Assembly: GCF_001191005.1 (NCBI RefSeq)
Contig: NZ_CP012201.1
Span: 1,240,001-1,304,000, forward strand
Reading direction: 5' to 3'
Source: Massilia sp. NR 4-1
GTDB lineage: Bacteria; Pseudomonadota; Gammaproteobacteria; Burkholderiales; Burkholderiaceae_D
Length of the DNA stretch: 64,000 bases
A model generated the notes under the pieces. It made no database searches. It had not been told where the DNA came from and saw only the letters and a list, made by a program, of their open reading frames with translations. The position numbers and the translations under genes were made by a program. Position 1 is the first letter of the stretch. Every line of letters starts with the position of its first letter. Below are positions 54,401 to 63,265 of this stretch, piece by piece.

Positions 54401-54499
54401 ATCTACCGTTTCTTCACCAAGCCCTGGGACGACGGGCAATTGCGTGCCTGCGTGCGCGAAGCCTTCCGCCAGCACCGCATCGGCCTGGCCGTCGCCTGA
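51464..54499 (+). CDS. Membrane GAF-GGDEF-EAL-REC c-di-GMP-type signalling protein with altered active sites
   Basis: A 1011-residue protein. Two membrane spans (about 25-48 and 145-168) bracket a periplasmic helical sensor of about 95 residues, followed by a HAMP-like linker, a GAF domain (about 265-430), GGDEF (about 440-610), EAL (about 615-865) and a C-terminal receiver (about 880-1000; DDEANIV, VVSDQRMPDMSG, KPW). The GGDEF signature reads GADEF and no RxxD site precedes it. The EAL keeps EAL, NLSPSQF, EITES and LKID, but DDFGTGYSS is DQFGTGQSS and AEGVE is AQGVE. Both catalytic activities are therefore doubtful, suggesting a c-di-GMP sensor or scaffold role. A 205-base AT-rich gap precedes the gene. 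The ATG at 51464 lies 15 bases after AAAGTGGAGCG. Confidence 0.9.
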   Translation: MPAAPEPLGRLGKLDRLGLRQRLNLALAALALPLLLAALAALGAHLYAMRAESEYQNGEKTVLLRSQQALLAARAGDMDALRAMMREVAQRSGLPDLRAQAQTVAVASNDAASQGAVRSAVLQPLLEQLQRLARDADAAARQQASRAATIAFAALLAAPLIALLIGGWLARRITAGVDLTLRECIQLASDIIAGDYISVQRARAAAVLAAASGRKKGSGATPLAEIGATGKNEFTVLANTLAGVAAEMEAVERRRADVEESNASLERARRLLQSCTETLAQSSDESLLLQAVCQHLVDADYSIAWAGLARSDRERNVELVAHAGSDRDYVAQLNLGWGHDRQRCVGAGAAIAERRTLMTANVGASGKFAAWRTGSLPRGLGACIAIPLQHQGSMIGCLSLYSKHLRPFSEVEIAMLHAIAAGLSGALHSLRAAAERQRIEEQLSRHANYDSLTGLANRFTLESGLQKLAADSKDSSRKVAVFSVDLDRFRDVNDTLGHDQGDRMLAEVARRLESAAGSGGVAARLGADEFVVVLPQLESATAAESAAGAMLAALSRRLEQGPDGLAPSASIGISLYPDDSVEVAAALRHANLAMHDAKAAGGNTFRFYGPEMNARATARFAMEAELRRALEHKELMMHYQPQVSLVNGVITGAEALMRWYHPTRGIVGPKEFIRLAEECGLLLPFGIWAIDNVCAQIAAWLREGLPVPTISVNLSPSQFNQPDLLVTVRQSLERYRLEPRQLALEITESAVMRDTEAAGERLRELHALGVRLILDQFGTGQSSFSYLKRFPISHLKIDRSFVRDITTVPDDAAICNAVIALAHNLHATVVAQGVETEEQVSYLRRRNCDEIQGQFFSRALPPQGFAQLLSSHRKLPLGEVDETPHTILLLDDEANIVRALGRALRSDGYKILAAVSAEEAFRLLAVNEVQVVVSDQRMPDMSGTEFLSRVKDLYPDTIRIILSGYADLESVIDAINRGAIYRFFTKPWDDGQLRACVREAFRQHRIGLAVA

Positions 54500-54502
54500 A
54501 CA

Positions 54503-54527
54503 GAAAAAAACCGCCCCGAAGGGCGGT
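54503..54527 (-). terminator. Rho-independent terminator of the MHS transporter gene
   Basis: Stem ACCGCCC / GGGCGGT with a CGAA tetraloop. On the minus strand it is followed by seven T, so it ends the transporter gene; read from the plus strand it may also stop the signalling gene. Confidence 0.85.
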
Positions 54528-54564
54528 CGCAAGAACGACAGGCGGTCATGCCGCCCACCGGGAG

Positions 54565-56268
54565 TTAATCAGCCGCGTAGATATTGTTGTCCTTGGTTTC
54601 GCGGATGAACAGGGCGCCGATCACCACCGTTGCCAGCGCGATCACGATCGGATACCACAGCCCGTAGTAGATGTCGCCCTTGAAGGCCACCAGCGCGAAG
54701 GCGGTGGTCGGCAGCAGGCCGCCGAACCAGCCGTTGCCGATATGGTAGGGCAGGGACATGGAGGTGTAGCGGATGCGGGTCGGGAACATCTCCACCAGCA
54801 TGGCGGCGATCGGGCCGTAGACCATGGTCACATACAGTACCAGCACGAACAGCAGCAGCACCATCATCGGCTTGTTGATCTGCTCGGGATCGGCCTTGGC
54901 TGGATAGCCGGCGGCCTTGATCGCATCGCCCATCAATTTTTTGAGGTCGGCTTCCTTCTTCTTGCTGTCCGCGTCGAAGTTATGGCCGTCGGCGGTCATG
55001 GTGGCGTTGAAGGACTGGATTTCCTTGTCGCCCACCTTGACCACGGCGACCGAGCCGGCAGGCGCGTCCTGGCGGGTGTAAGCCACCGAGGAGCGCGACA
55101 GCATGGCGGTTGCGATATCGCAGGAGGACGGGAATTTCTTCTCGCCCGTGGCGTTGAACTGGAAGTGGCAGGATGCCGGATCGGCCACCACCACCACCGG
55201 CGAGTTTTTCAGCGCCGCTTCCAGCTGCGGATTGCCGTAATGGGTCAGGCCGTTAAACAGCGGGAAGTAGGTGGCGGCAGCGATGATGCAGCCGCCCAGG
55301 ATGATCCACTTGCGGCCGATCCTGTCCGACAGGCTGCCGAAGAAGATGAAGAATGGCGTCGCCAGCAGCAGGGCAATGGCGATCATGACGTTGGCGGTGG
55401 CGATATCGATCTTCAGCGTTTGCAGCATGAAGAACAGGGCGTAGAACTGGCCGGTGTACCACACCACGGCCTGGCCCATGGTCAGGCCGATCAGGGCCAG
55501 CACCACGATTTTCAGGTTTTTCCACTGGCCGAAGGCTTCCGACAGCGGCGCCTTGGAGGTTTTGCCTTCCGCCTTCATTTTGGCGAAAGCCGGCGATTCA
55601 TTCATCGACAGGCGGATCCACACCGAGATGCCCAGCAGGACCACGGACACCAGGAAGGGAATGCGCCAGCCCCAGGCGGCAAAGCCTTCTTCACCGATGG
55701 CCAGGCGGGTCGCCAGGATCACCAGCAGGGAGAGGAAGAAGCCGAGGGTCGCCGTGGTCTGGATCCAGGCGGTGAACAGGCCGCGCTTGCCGTGCGGCGC
55801 ATGTTCGGCCACATAGGTGGCCGCGCCGCCGTACTCGCCGCCCAGCGCCAGGCCTTGCAGCAGGCGCAGGCCGACCAGGATGATCGGGGCCGCGATGCCG
55901 ATGGTGGCGTGGCCCGGCAGCAGGCCGACGATGAAGGTGGACAGGCCCATGATCAGGATCGTCACCAGGAAGGTGTATTTGCGGCCGATCATATCGCCCA
56001 GGCGGCCAAACACCAGGGCGCCGAATGGACGGACGATAAAGCCTGCGGCGAAGGCCAGCAGGGCGAAGATGAAGGTGGTGGTCGGATCGCCGATGAAGAA
56101 CTGCTTGGCGATGATCGAGGCCAGCGAGCCGTAAAGGTAAAAGTCGTACCACTCGAACACGGTGCCGAGGGAGGAGGCGAAAATCACCTTCTTCTCTTCG
56201 GCGGTCATCGGGGCGTCCTTGCCCCCGCCCGCTTTGCGCATGTCGGCGGTACCTGAGGTAATTGCCAT
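54565..56268 (-). CDS. MFS transporter, metabolite:H+ symporter (MHS) type
   Basis: A 567-residue inner-membrane transporter. The motif GTVFEWYDFYLYGSLA near the first membrane span and RPFGALVFGRLGDMIGRK between spans 2 and 3 are typical of the MHS (ProP/ShiA/KgtP-like) group; GGEYGGAATYVAEHAP is the fifth-helix signature. After span 8 there is a hydrophilic insert of roughly 120 residues (two Cys, many Lys/Asp) before the last spans. The substrate is unknown; organic acids or betaines are typical. ATG at 56268 has GGAGACACAAACC upstream; the frame reaches a TTG at 56283. Confidence 0.9.
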   Translation of the reverse strand: MAITSGTADMRKAGGGKDAPMTAEEKKVIFASSLGTVFEWYDFYLYGSLASIIAKQFFIGDPTTTFIFALLAFAAGFIVRPFGALVFGRLGDMIGRKYTFLVTILIMGLSTFIVGLLPGHATIGIAAPIILVGLRLLQGLALGGEYGGAATYVAEHAPHGKRGLFTAWIQTTATLGFFLSLLVILATRLAIGEEGFAAWGWRIPFLVSVVLLGISVWIRLSMNESPAFAKMKAEGKTSKAPLSEAFGQWKNLKIVVLALIGLTMGQAVVWYTGQFYALFFMLQTLKIDIATANVMIAIALLLATPFFIFFGSLSDRIGRKWIILGGCIIAAATYFPLFNGLTHYGNPQLEAALKNSPVVVVADPASCHFQFNATGEKKFPSSCDIATAMLSRSSVAYTRQDAPAGSVAVVKVGDKEIQSFNATMTADGHNFDADSKKKEADLKKLMGDAIKAAGYPAKADPEQINKPMMVLLLFVLVLYVTMVYGPIAAMLVEMFPTRIRYTSMSLPYHIGNGWFGGLLPTTAFALVAFKGDIYYGLWYPIVIALATVVIGALFIRETKDNNIYAAD

Positions 56269-56335
56269 GGTTTGTGTCTCCAATAATAATAATTTATATG
56301 CTGTTACTACTTCAGCATCATGGAGTGTGTGCGCT

Positions 56336-56374
56336 GAACCTTACGTCATGCTTGCTTGAAACTTACGCGAAACT
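56336..56374. repeat. Three near-direct repeats of GAAACTTAC in a divergent promoter region
   Basis: GAACCTTACG (56336), GAAACTTACG (56354) and GAAACTTACA (56365) lie between the transporter and thiolase genes. The last two are 11 bases apart, the spacing used by OmpR/PhoB-type dimers. Regulator unknown. Confidence 0.45.
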
Positions 56375-56474
56375 TACAAAATGACCATCTTTCCAGCCTA
56401 CGAACGACCGTACTAATCTATGCTATTCTCGTCCGCTACCATCCGGCACCATTACAACCATAGAGGAGACTTTC

Positions 56475-57653
<1,179 letters not shown>

Positions 57654-57654
57654 G

Positions 57655-57957
57655 ATGATCAAGCATATCGTGATGTGGAAGCTGAAGGAGCATGCGGAAG
57701 GCGCCGACCGCGCCGCCAATGCGCGCAAGATGAAGGAAATGCTGGACGCCTGCGCCAATCTGGTGCCTGGCATCCTCGCCTTCGAAGTCGCCATCGCCCA
57801 GCCGGACCTGGAGGCCACTTATGACGTGGTGCTGTATTCCGCCTTCGCCAGCAAGGAAGCGCTGAACGCCTACCAATCCCACCCTGAACACCAGGCCTTG
57901 AAACCTTTCTTCGGCGCGGTGCGCGATGCGCGCCAGTGCATGGACTACGCCCTATGA
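57655..57957 (+). CDS. Dabb-domain (stress-responsive alpha/beta-barrel) protein
   Basis: A 100-residue dimeric ferredoxin-like barrel. The opening IKHIVMWKLKEHAEG and the YDVVLYSAFASKEALNAYQSHPEH segment are typical. Some members are enzymes in polyketide or aromatic pathways, but most have no known reaction. It begins one base after the thiolase stop and overlaps the next gene by four bases, so it is tightly coupled to both. Confidence 0.88.
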   Translation: MIKHIVMWKLKEHAEGADRAANARKMKEMLDACANLVPGILAFEVAIAQPDLEATYDVVLYSAFASKEALNAYQSHPEHQALKPFFGAVRDARQCMDYAL

Positions 57958-58736
57958 GCACGACCCAGGAATTATTCAGCCTGAAAGGCAAAACAGCCCT
58001 TGTCACCGGCGGTTCGCGTGGACTGGGCCTGCAAATGGCGCTGGCGCTCGGCGAGCAGGGGGCGGTCGTGGTGGTTTCGGCGCGCAAGCAGAATGAACTC
58101 GATGAAGCTGTGGCCTTCCTCGCCAGCCAGGGCGTGACTGCCTATGCCATTGCCGCCGATCTGTCGCGGGAAGACGCGGTGAATCCGCTGGTCGACGCGG
58201 CGCTGGGCCATCTTGGACATATCGATATCCTGGTGAACAACGCCGGGGCCACCTGGGGCGCGCCGGCCGAGGACTATCCGCTGGAAGCGTGGGACAAGGT
58301 GATGAACCTGAATGTGCGCAGCATCTTCCTGCTGTCGCAGGCAGTGGCCAAGCGCTCCATGATTCCGCGCAAAGCGGGCCGCATCATCAATATCGCCTCG
58401 ATTGCCGGACTGGCCGGCAATCCGCCGGGAACCATGAAAACCATCGCCTACAACACCTCGAAAGCGGCGGTGGTCAACTTCACGCGCACGCTGGCGGGCG
58501 AGTGGGGGCCTTACGGAATTAATGTGAACGCTATCGCTCCCGGCTTCTTCCCCTCTAAAATGACGGCCGGCGTGCTGCATGCGATCGGCGAAGAGAAGCT
58601 GGCAATGGGCGCGCCGCTGGGCCGCCTGGGCGGCGATGAGGATCTCAAAGGCGCCGTGGTGCTGTTCGCATCCGCAGCTGGGCGCCATATCACAGGACAA
58701 ACGCTGGCTATCGATGGAGGCGTGTCCGCAGTCTAA
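57954..58736 (+). CDS. Short-chain dehydrogenase/reductase (FabG-like)
   Basis: A 260-residue classical SDR. The cofactor motif is TGGSRGLGLQ; NNAGA, the catalytic Ser in NIASIAGL, and Y-x3-K in YNTSKAAV are all present. SARK after strand 2 suggests NADP(H) preference. The C-terminal ITGQTLAIDGGVSAV is typical of the FabG-like group. ATG at 57954 overlaps the Dabb stop. It probably oxidises or reduces a hydroxyacyl or alcohol intermediate of the thiolase pathway. Confidence 0.92.
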   Translation: MSTTQELFSLKGKTALVTGGSRGLGLQMALALGEQGAVVVVSARKQNELDEAVAFLASQGVTAYAIAADLSREDAVNPLVDAALGHLGHIDILVNNAGATWGAPAEDYPLEAWDKVMNLNVRSIFLLSQAVAKRSMIPRKAGRIINIASIAGLAGNPPGTMKTIAYNTSKAAVVNFTRTLAGEWGPYGINVNAIAPGFFPSKMTAGVLHAIGEEKLAMGAPLGRLGGDEDLKGAVVLFASAAGRHITGQTLAIDGGVSAV

Positions 58737-58751
58737 AAAGTAGGAGTTTGA

Positions 58752-59747
58752 ATGGCAACATACCAACGCATCGTGCTGGCATCCCGTCCCCGTGGCGAAA
58801 TCAAGCCGGAGAATTTCCGGTTGGAGAGCGTGCCTTTGCCGCAGCTGGCCGAGGGGGGGCTGATGGTGCGCGTGCATTATCTGTCGTTGGACCCGTATAT
58901 GCGCGGCCGCATGAGCGAGGCGAAAAGCTACGCCGCACCGCAAGCACTGGACGTCACCATGATCGGCGGCACGGTGGGTGAAGTGATCGAATCGCGCAAT
59001 GCGCAGTTCTGCGTGGGCGAGTTCGTGGCCGGCATGTTCGGCTGGTCGGAAATCGGCGTGTCGGACGGCAGCCTGTTGCGCAAGCTCGATGTATCAAGCG
59101 TGCCGCTGTCGGCCTATCTGGGCGCGGTTGGCATGCCCGGTATGACCGCCTGGTACGGCATGAACCAGATCATGCAGCCCAAAGCTGGCGAAACGGTGGT
59201 CGTGTCCGCGGCCAGCGGCGCGGTCGGCAGCGCGGTCGGGCAACTGGCCAAGCTGCGCGGCAGCCGCGCGGTCGGCATCGCGGGCGGCAAGGAAAAGTGC
59301 GATTATGTGGTGAATGAACTGGGCTTCGACGCTTGCGTCGATTACAAGGCGGGCAATCTGAAAGCCGATCTGAAGGCGGCTGCGCCGGACGGTATCGACG
59401 CCATCTTCGAGAACGTGGGCGGCGAAGTGTTCGATACGGCCCTGGGCCTGACCAATGCTTTCGCGCGCGTGGCCTTGTGTGGCATGATCGCCGGCTACAA
59501 CGGCGAGGATGTTCCGATCCGCAATTCGCGCGCCTTGCTGAAAAACCGTGTCAACCTGCGCGGTTTCATCGTCACCGAGCATCCGGAACTGTGGCCGCAA
59601 GGCTTGGCTGAAATGGGCGCTCTCGTTGCGCAGGGTAAGTTAAAGTATCGTGAGTCGGTGGCGCAAGGCCTCGCGGCCGCGCCGGAAGCGTTGATCGGAC
59701 TGCTCAAGGGCAGAAACTTCGGCAAACAACTGGTGAAACTCATCTGA
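58752..59747 (+). CDS. Zinc-independent medium-chain NADP-dependent oxidoreductase
   Basis: A 331-residue MDR enzyme of the leukotriene-B4 dehydrogenase/CurA-like group (NADPH-dependent alkenal/one reductases). Marks are SLDPYMRGRMSE, GMPGMTAWYGM and the nucleotide motif AASGAVGSAVGQLAK, with GGKEKC after strand 2. No zinc-ligand Cys pattern is present. TAGGAG precedes the ATG. It probably reduces a conjugated double bond of an enone intermediate in this operon. Confidence 0.92.
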   Translation: MATYQRIVLASRPRGEIKPENFRLESVPLPQLAEGGLMVRVHYLSLDPYMRGRMSEAKSYAAPQALDVTMIGGTVGEVIESRNAQFCVGEFVAGMFGWSEIGVSDGSLLRKLDVSSVPLSAYLGAVGMPGMTAWYGMNQIMQPKAGETVVVSAASGAVGSAVGQLAKLRGSRAVGIAGGKEKCDYVVNELGFDACVDYKAGNLKADLKAAAPDGIDAIFENVGGEVFDTALGLTNAFARVALCGMIAGYNGEDVPIRNSRALLKNRVNLRGFIVTEHPELWPQGLAEMGALVAQGKLKYRESVAQGLAAAPEALIGLLKGRNFGKQLVKLI

Positions 59748-59749
59748 CA

Positions 59750-60664
59750 ATGAAAAACTTCAAGGACAGGGTCGCCGTCATTACCGGCGGGGCCAGTGGA
59801 CTGGGCCGCGAATTCGCCTACGAGGCGCATAGACGGGGCATGAAGCTGGTGCTGGGCGATGTGCAGCGCGATGCGCTGGAACGTACCATGGAAGACTTGC
59901 GCAGCAAGGGCGCCAAAGTGGTCGGCCTGTCCTGTGATGTGCGCAATGGCGGCGAAGTGCAAGCCCTGGCCGACGCGGCGATGGAAACCTACGGTGCGGT
60001 GCACCTGGTGTTCAATAACGCGGGCGTCGGCTCCGGTGGCTTGATTTGGGAGAATACCGAGTCCGATTGGGAATGGGTGCTGGGCGTGAACGTCTGGGGC
60101 GTGATCCATGGCGTGCGCATCTTCACCCGGCTGATGCTGGAATGCGCCAGGCGCGATCCGGATTACGAAGGGCATATCGTCAACACCTCGTCCATGGCCG
60201 GGCTGCTTTGTCCGCCGGTGATGGGCGTCTACAATGTGTCCAAGCATGCGGTGGTGGCGCTGAGCGAATCCCTGTATCACGACCTGGCACTGGTCGACGC
60301 GCCGATCGGCGCCTCGGTACTCTGTCCGTATTTCGTGCCGACCGGGATCAATCAGTCGCACCGCAACCGTCCCGATGATGTGAAAATGACGGACGCGCCG
60401 ACCGCCAGCCAGCTCGCCGCACAGGCGATGACGGACAAGGCGGTCATGTCGAGCAAGGTAATGGCGCAGGATGTGGCGGAAATCGTCTTCACAGGTATAG
60501 CCGAAGGCCAGTTCTACATCTTCTCGCATCCGCAGGCATTGGGCGGCGTGGCGCAACGCATGAACGACATCGTCAATCAGAACAATCCGGCCGATCCATA
60601 TCTGGCCACGCCCCAGGTACGCGACGCCCTGCGCGGCATGATGAAATTGGGAGTTACAAAATAA
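59750..60664 (+). CDS. Short-chain dehydrogenase/reductase, extended C-terminus
   Basis: A 304-residue SDR with cofactor motif TGGASGLGRE, NNAGVG, Ser in NTSSMAGL and Y-x3-K in YNVSKHAV. After the core there is a tail of about 60 residues (ITGIAEGQFYIF-like segment, then RMNDIVNQNNPADPY). Asp after strand 2 (LGDVQRDAL) suggests NAD(H). It begins two bases after the MDR gene and shares one base with the GNAT start, so it is part of the same operon. Confidence 0.9.
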   Translation: MKNFKDRVAVITGGASGLGREFAYEAHRRGMKLVLGDVQRDALERTMEDLRSKGAKVVGLSCDVRNGGEVQALADAAMETYGAVHLVFNNAGVGSGGLIWENTESDWEWVLGVNVWGVIHGVRIFTRLMLECARRDPDYEGHIVNTSSMAGLLCPPVMGVYNVSKHAVVALSESLYHDLALVDAPIGASVLCPYFVPTGINQSHRNRPDDVKMTDAPTASQLAAQAMTDKAVMSSKVMAQDVAEIVFTGIAEGQFYIFSHPQALGGVAQRMNDIVNQNNPADPYLATPQVRDALRGMMKLGVTK

Positions 60665-61095
60665 TGAGCATGGTTCAGGAAGTGCGTTACGGTGTCTGGG
60701 ATCAGTTGCGCGAGCACGCGACGCCGATCCGCATTGAAGTGTTTGTGCAGGAGCAGAACGTGCCAGCCGAACTGGAAATGGACGAAATGGATGCGGTCTG
60801 CCTGCATGCCGTCGCGTTTGACGCGGCCGGCGTGGCCATCGGCACCGGCCGCCTGCTTCCGGACGGCCATATCGGCCGCATGGCGGTGCGCAAATCGGCG
60901 CGCGGCGGCGGGGTGGGCGGCGTGCTGCTGCAAGGCCTGATGGCGCAAGCCCAGGCGCGCGGCGACCAGACCGTGGTGCTGAACGCCCAGACCCGCGCCG
61001 CGCCTTTCTACCAGAACCACGGCTTTGTCCAGCGCGGCGGCGAATTCGATGAGGCGGGCATTCCCCACATCGAAATGACGTACAGCTTCAAGTAA
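60664..61095 (+). CDS. GNAT-family N-acetyltransferase
   Basis: A 143-residue acetyltransferase of the ElaA-like group. VRYGVWDQLREHATPIRIEVFVQEQ opens the fold, and the acetyl-CoA loop is RMAVRKSARGGGVGGVLL (Q/RxxGxG/A-like). NAQTRAAPFYQNHGF is the usual C-terminal segment. The target amine is unknown. The ATG overlaps the previous stop (TAATG), suggesting translational coupling in an operon otherwise of lipid/ketone enzymes. Confidence 0.9.
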   Translation: MSMVQEVRYGVWDQLREHATPIRIEVFVQEQNVPAELEMDEMDAVCLHAVAFDAAGVAIGTGRLLPDGHIGRMAVRKSARGGGVGGVLLQGLMAQAQARGDQTVVLNAQTRAAPFYQNHGFVQRGGEFDEAGIPHIEMTYSFK

Positions 61096-61149
61096 AGGGC
61101 TGGGGCGCAAGCCTTCTGCATCGCCAAGCTGGCAGTGTATGCTGTCGGC

Positions 61150-62370
61150 ATGGACTCCCTGATCGCGGCAGCCGCCCGCTTTCTCGCCGCCGGCGACGCG
61201 CTCGGCGCGCTTAAACGCATTGCGCTGCGCGATGATCCGCCTGCGCTGGCCTTGCGCGGCATTGCCATGGCCCAGTTGGGCGAATATCCCCGTTCCCGCG
61301 AATTGCTGCGCCTTGCCGCCCGCGGCTTTGGCGCGCACGAGGCGCTGGCGCGCGCCCGCTGCCTTGTCGCAGAAGCCGAAGTGGCGCTGGCCATGCGCGA
61401 TTTCAGCGCTTCGCCGCGCGGGTTGAACGCTGCCATCGATGTCCTCGAGTCCCATGCCGACCGGCGCAATGCGCTGCAGGCGCGGCTCATCGCCGTGCGC
61501 AGATTGCTGCTGCTCGGCCGCCTGGGTGAGGCCGGCAGTCTGCTGGCCGATGTCGATATTGGCGCCTTGCCGCCGGCGCTGGCGGCAGTGGCCGAGCTAA
61601 GCACGGCGGAGCTGGCGCTGCGTTCCTTGCGCATGGACGCCGCCTTGCCGGCGCTGGCGCGCGCGCATGAGGCGGCGTGGCAATCCGGCGTGCCGGCGCT
61701 GCAGGCCGAAGTGGTGGAGGCGCGTGCCGTGCTGGAACGTCCCGCCGCGCGCCGCTTGCGAGCGGATGGCGAACAGGCGCTGCGCCTGGGCGAGGTGGCC
61801 GCGCTGCTGGCTTCCGATGCGCTGGTGGTCGATGCCTGCCGCCGTGGCTTGGGCGTCGGCGGCGTCTGGCGCCCATTGGCGCGGCGGCCGGTGCTGTTTG
61901 CCCTGGCTTACGCGCTGGCGGAGGCATGGCCCGCCGATATCGAACGCGAAACCCTGATCGCCCGGGTTTTCCGGCTGCGCCAGGCCGACGAATCGCATCG
62001 CGCCCGCCTGCGGGTTGAAATCGGCCGGCTGCGCGGCCTTCTCGCGGGACTGGCGGATATCGAAGCCACCGCGCGTGGCTTTGTCCTCAAGCCGAACGAG
62101 GGCCGCGGCGTGGCCGTGCTGGCGCCGCCGATAGCGGGCGAACAGGCGGCGCTGCTGGCGCTGATGTCCGATGGCGCCGCCTGGTCCACCTCGGCGCTGG
62201 CGCTGGCCCTCGACAGCAGCCAGCGCACGGTGCAGCGTGCGCTGGCCGAGCTGGAGGCGGAAGGCCGCGTGCGTGCCATCGGCCAGACCCGGACCAGGCG
62301 CTGGCTGACGCCGCCCCTGACCGGATTCACGACAATCTTGTTACTCCCTTCATCGTTGTCAGTCGAATAA
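61150..62370 (+). CDS. Winged-helix regulator with TPR-like N-terminal region
   Basis: A 406-residue protein. The N-terminal 200 residues are Ala/Leu/Arg-rich helical repeats resembling TPR (LARARCLVAEAEVALAMRDF and similar). The middle has an arrayed R-rich segment (LRVEIGRLRGLLAGL) like OmpR/SARP-type regulators, and the C-terminal part (WSTSALALALDSSQRTVQRA) is a helix-turn-helix followed by a wing. I do not know its target. The start at 61150 is preferred; a GTG at 61135 is possible. The next gene, a beta-propeller protein, is 47 bases downstream and is the likely partner. Confidence 0.75.
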   Translation: MDSLIAAAARFLAAGDALGALKRIALRDDPPALALRGIAMAQLGEYPRSRELLRLAARGFGAHEALARARCLVAEAEVALAMRDFSASPRGLNAAIDVLESHADRRNALQARLIAVRRLLLLGRLGEAGSLLADVDIGALPPALAAVAELSTAELALRSLRMDAALPALARAHEAAWQSGVPALQAEVVEARAVLERPAARRLRADGEQALRLGEVAALLASDALVVDACRRGLGVGGVWRPLARRPVLFALAYALAEAWPADIERETLIARVFRLRQADESHRARLRVEIGRLRGLLAGLADIEATARGFVLKPNEGRGVAVLAPPIAGEQAALLALMSDGAAWSTSALALALDSSQRTVQRALAELEAEGRVRAIGQTRTRRWLTPPLTGFTTILLLPSSLSVE

Positions 62371-62417
62371 AGTGGCATTGCGGCGCCGCTTTTGGCGCCT
62401 TCGACAAGGAGAATGAA

Positions 62418-63092
62418 ATGAGCCAGAGCAGCAAAACACAGACCACGGTGCGTGCCGCCGAAATCGTGCGCGAGTACGGCCCCTTGGCCGAGCAGGTGCA
62501 CGGCGTGACGCACGACGGCCAGCGCGTCTGGGCCGCCACCGGCGCCAGGCTGATTGCCTTCGACCCGCAAAGCGGCGAACAGACCGGCGCGCTGGAACGG
62601 GCCTGCGACGCCGGCACCGCCTTCGACGGCACCTATCTCTACCAGATCGCCGAGAAGCGCATCGACAAGATCGATCCCGCCAGCGGTAAAGTCGTGGCGT
62701 CGATCCCCGCGCCGGGCCAGGGCTACGATTCCGGCCTGACCTGGGCTGACGGCAGCCTGTGGGTTGGCCAGTACCGCGACCGCAAGATTCACCGCATCGA
62801 TCCGGCCAATGGCGCCATCCTGCGCACCATCGAATCGAACCGCTTCGTCACCGGCGTGACCTGGATCGATGGAGAGCTGTGGCACGGCACCTGGGAAGCC
62901 GAGAAAAGCGACATCCGCCGCATCGATCCGGACAGCGGCGCGGTGCTGGAACGGCTGGAGATGCCGGAAGGGATCGGCGTCAGCGGCCTGGAATCGGACG
63001 GCGCCGACCTGTTCTACTGCGGCGGCGGCAACAGCGGCAAGGTGCGGGCGGTGCGCCGCCCCAAATCCGGCGTGGCAGGGAGCGCATCATGA
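62418..63092 (+). CDS. Beta-propeller (YncE/glutamine-cyclotransferase-like) protein
   Basis: A 224-residue protein made of repeated strands ending in W/I-D-P (LIAFDPQSG, IDKIDPASG, IHRIDPANG, IRRIDPDSG), the pattern of PQQ/YncE-like or glutaminyl-cyclase-like propellers. At about five blades it is short, and no signal peptide is visible, so it is probably cytoplasmic. No catalytic motif can be assigned. ACAAGGAGAATGAA gives a strong ribosome site. The stop overlaps a 25-codon frame (ATGA). Confidence 0.75.
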   Translation: MSQSSKTQTTVRAAEIVREYGPLAEQVHGVTHDGQRVWAATGARLIAFDPQSGEQTGALERACDAGTAFDGTYLYQIAEKRIDKIDPASGKVVASIPAPGQGYDSGLTWADGSLWVGQYRDRKIHRIDPANGAILRTIESNRFVTGVTWIDGELWHGTWEAEKSDIRRIDPDSGAVLERLEMPEGIGVSGLESDGADLFYCGGGNSGKVRAVRRPKSGVAGSAS

Positions 63093-63166
63093 GCGCCGTT
63101 ATCGCCGGCTCGGCTGGCGAATGTCTTTGCAGGGATGAAACCGGCGGCATCCAGCATACCGACTAA
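63089..63166 (+). CDS. Possible 25-residue peptide, translation-coupled
   Basis: A short frame starting on the stop codon of the propeller gene (ATGA) encodes 25 residues with a C-x-C (ECLCRDET). I see no family. It could be a small peptide or the remnant of a once longer gene; coding status is uncertain. Confidence 0.25.
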   Translation: MSAVIAGSAGECLCRDETGGIQHTD

Positions 63167-63231
63167 AAGCTTCGGCCGGGCATGGAAGTTCCAGGTGATA
63201 GTTGGTTATATTTGTTGCAATGTCGCATTGA

Positions 63232-63237
63232 TATAAT
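63232..63237 (+). promoter_or_regulatory. Probable -10 box before the last gene
   Basis: A perfect TATAAT in an AT-rich stretch, 29 bases before the TTG start at 63266. No convincing -35 box. Confidence 0.4.
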
Positions 63238-63265
63238 TTACTTTTCAACACTAATGGAGTGTAAA

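Noticed and set aside
51518..54532. 1004-codon open frame on the minus strand
   Set aside because: It is the exact antisense of the GGDEF-EAL-REC gene; its protein is His/Gln/Arg-rich with no family features. High GC makes such frames common.
54742..56256. 504-codon plus-strand frame
   Set aside because: Antisense of the MHS transporter; Gly/His/Gln-rich nonsense.
62371..62417. GCGGCGCCGC-TTTTGGCGCC stem as terminator between regulator and propeller genes
   Set aside because: The stem is imperfect, has no T-run and is just upstream of a strong ribosome site; more likely a linked operon.
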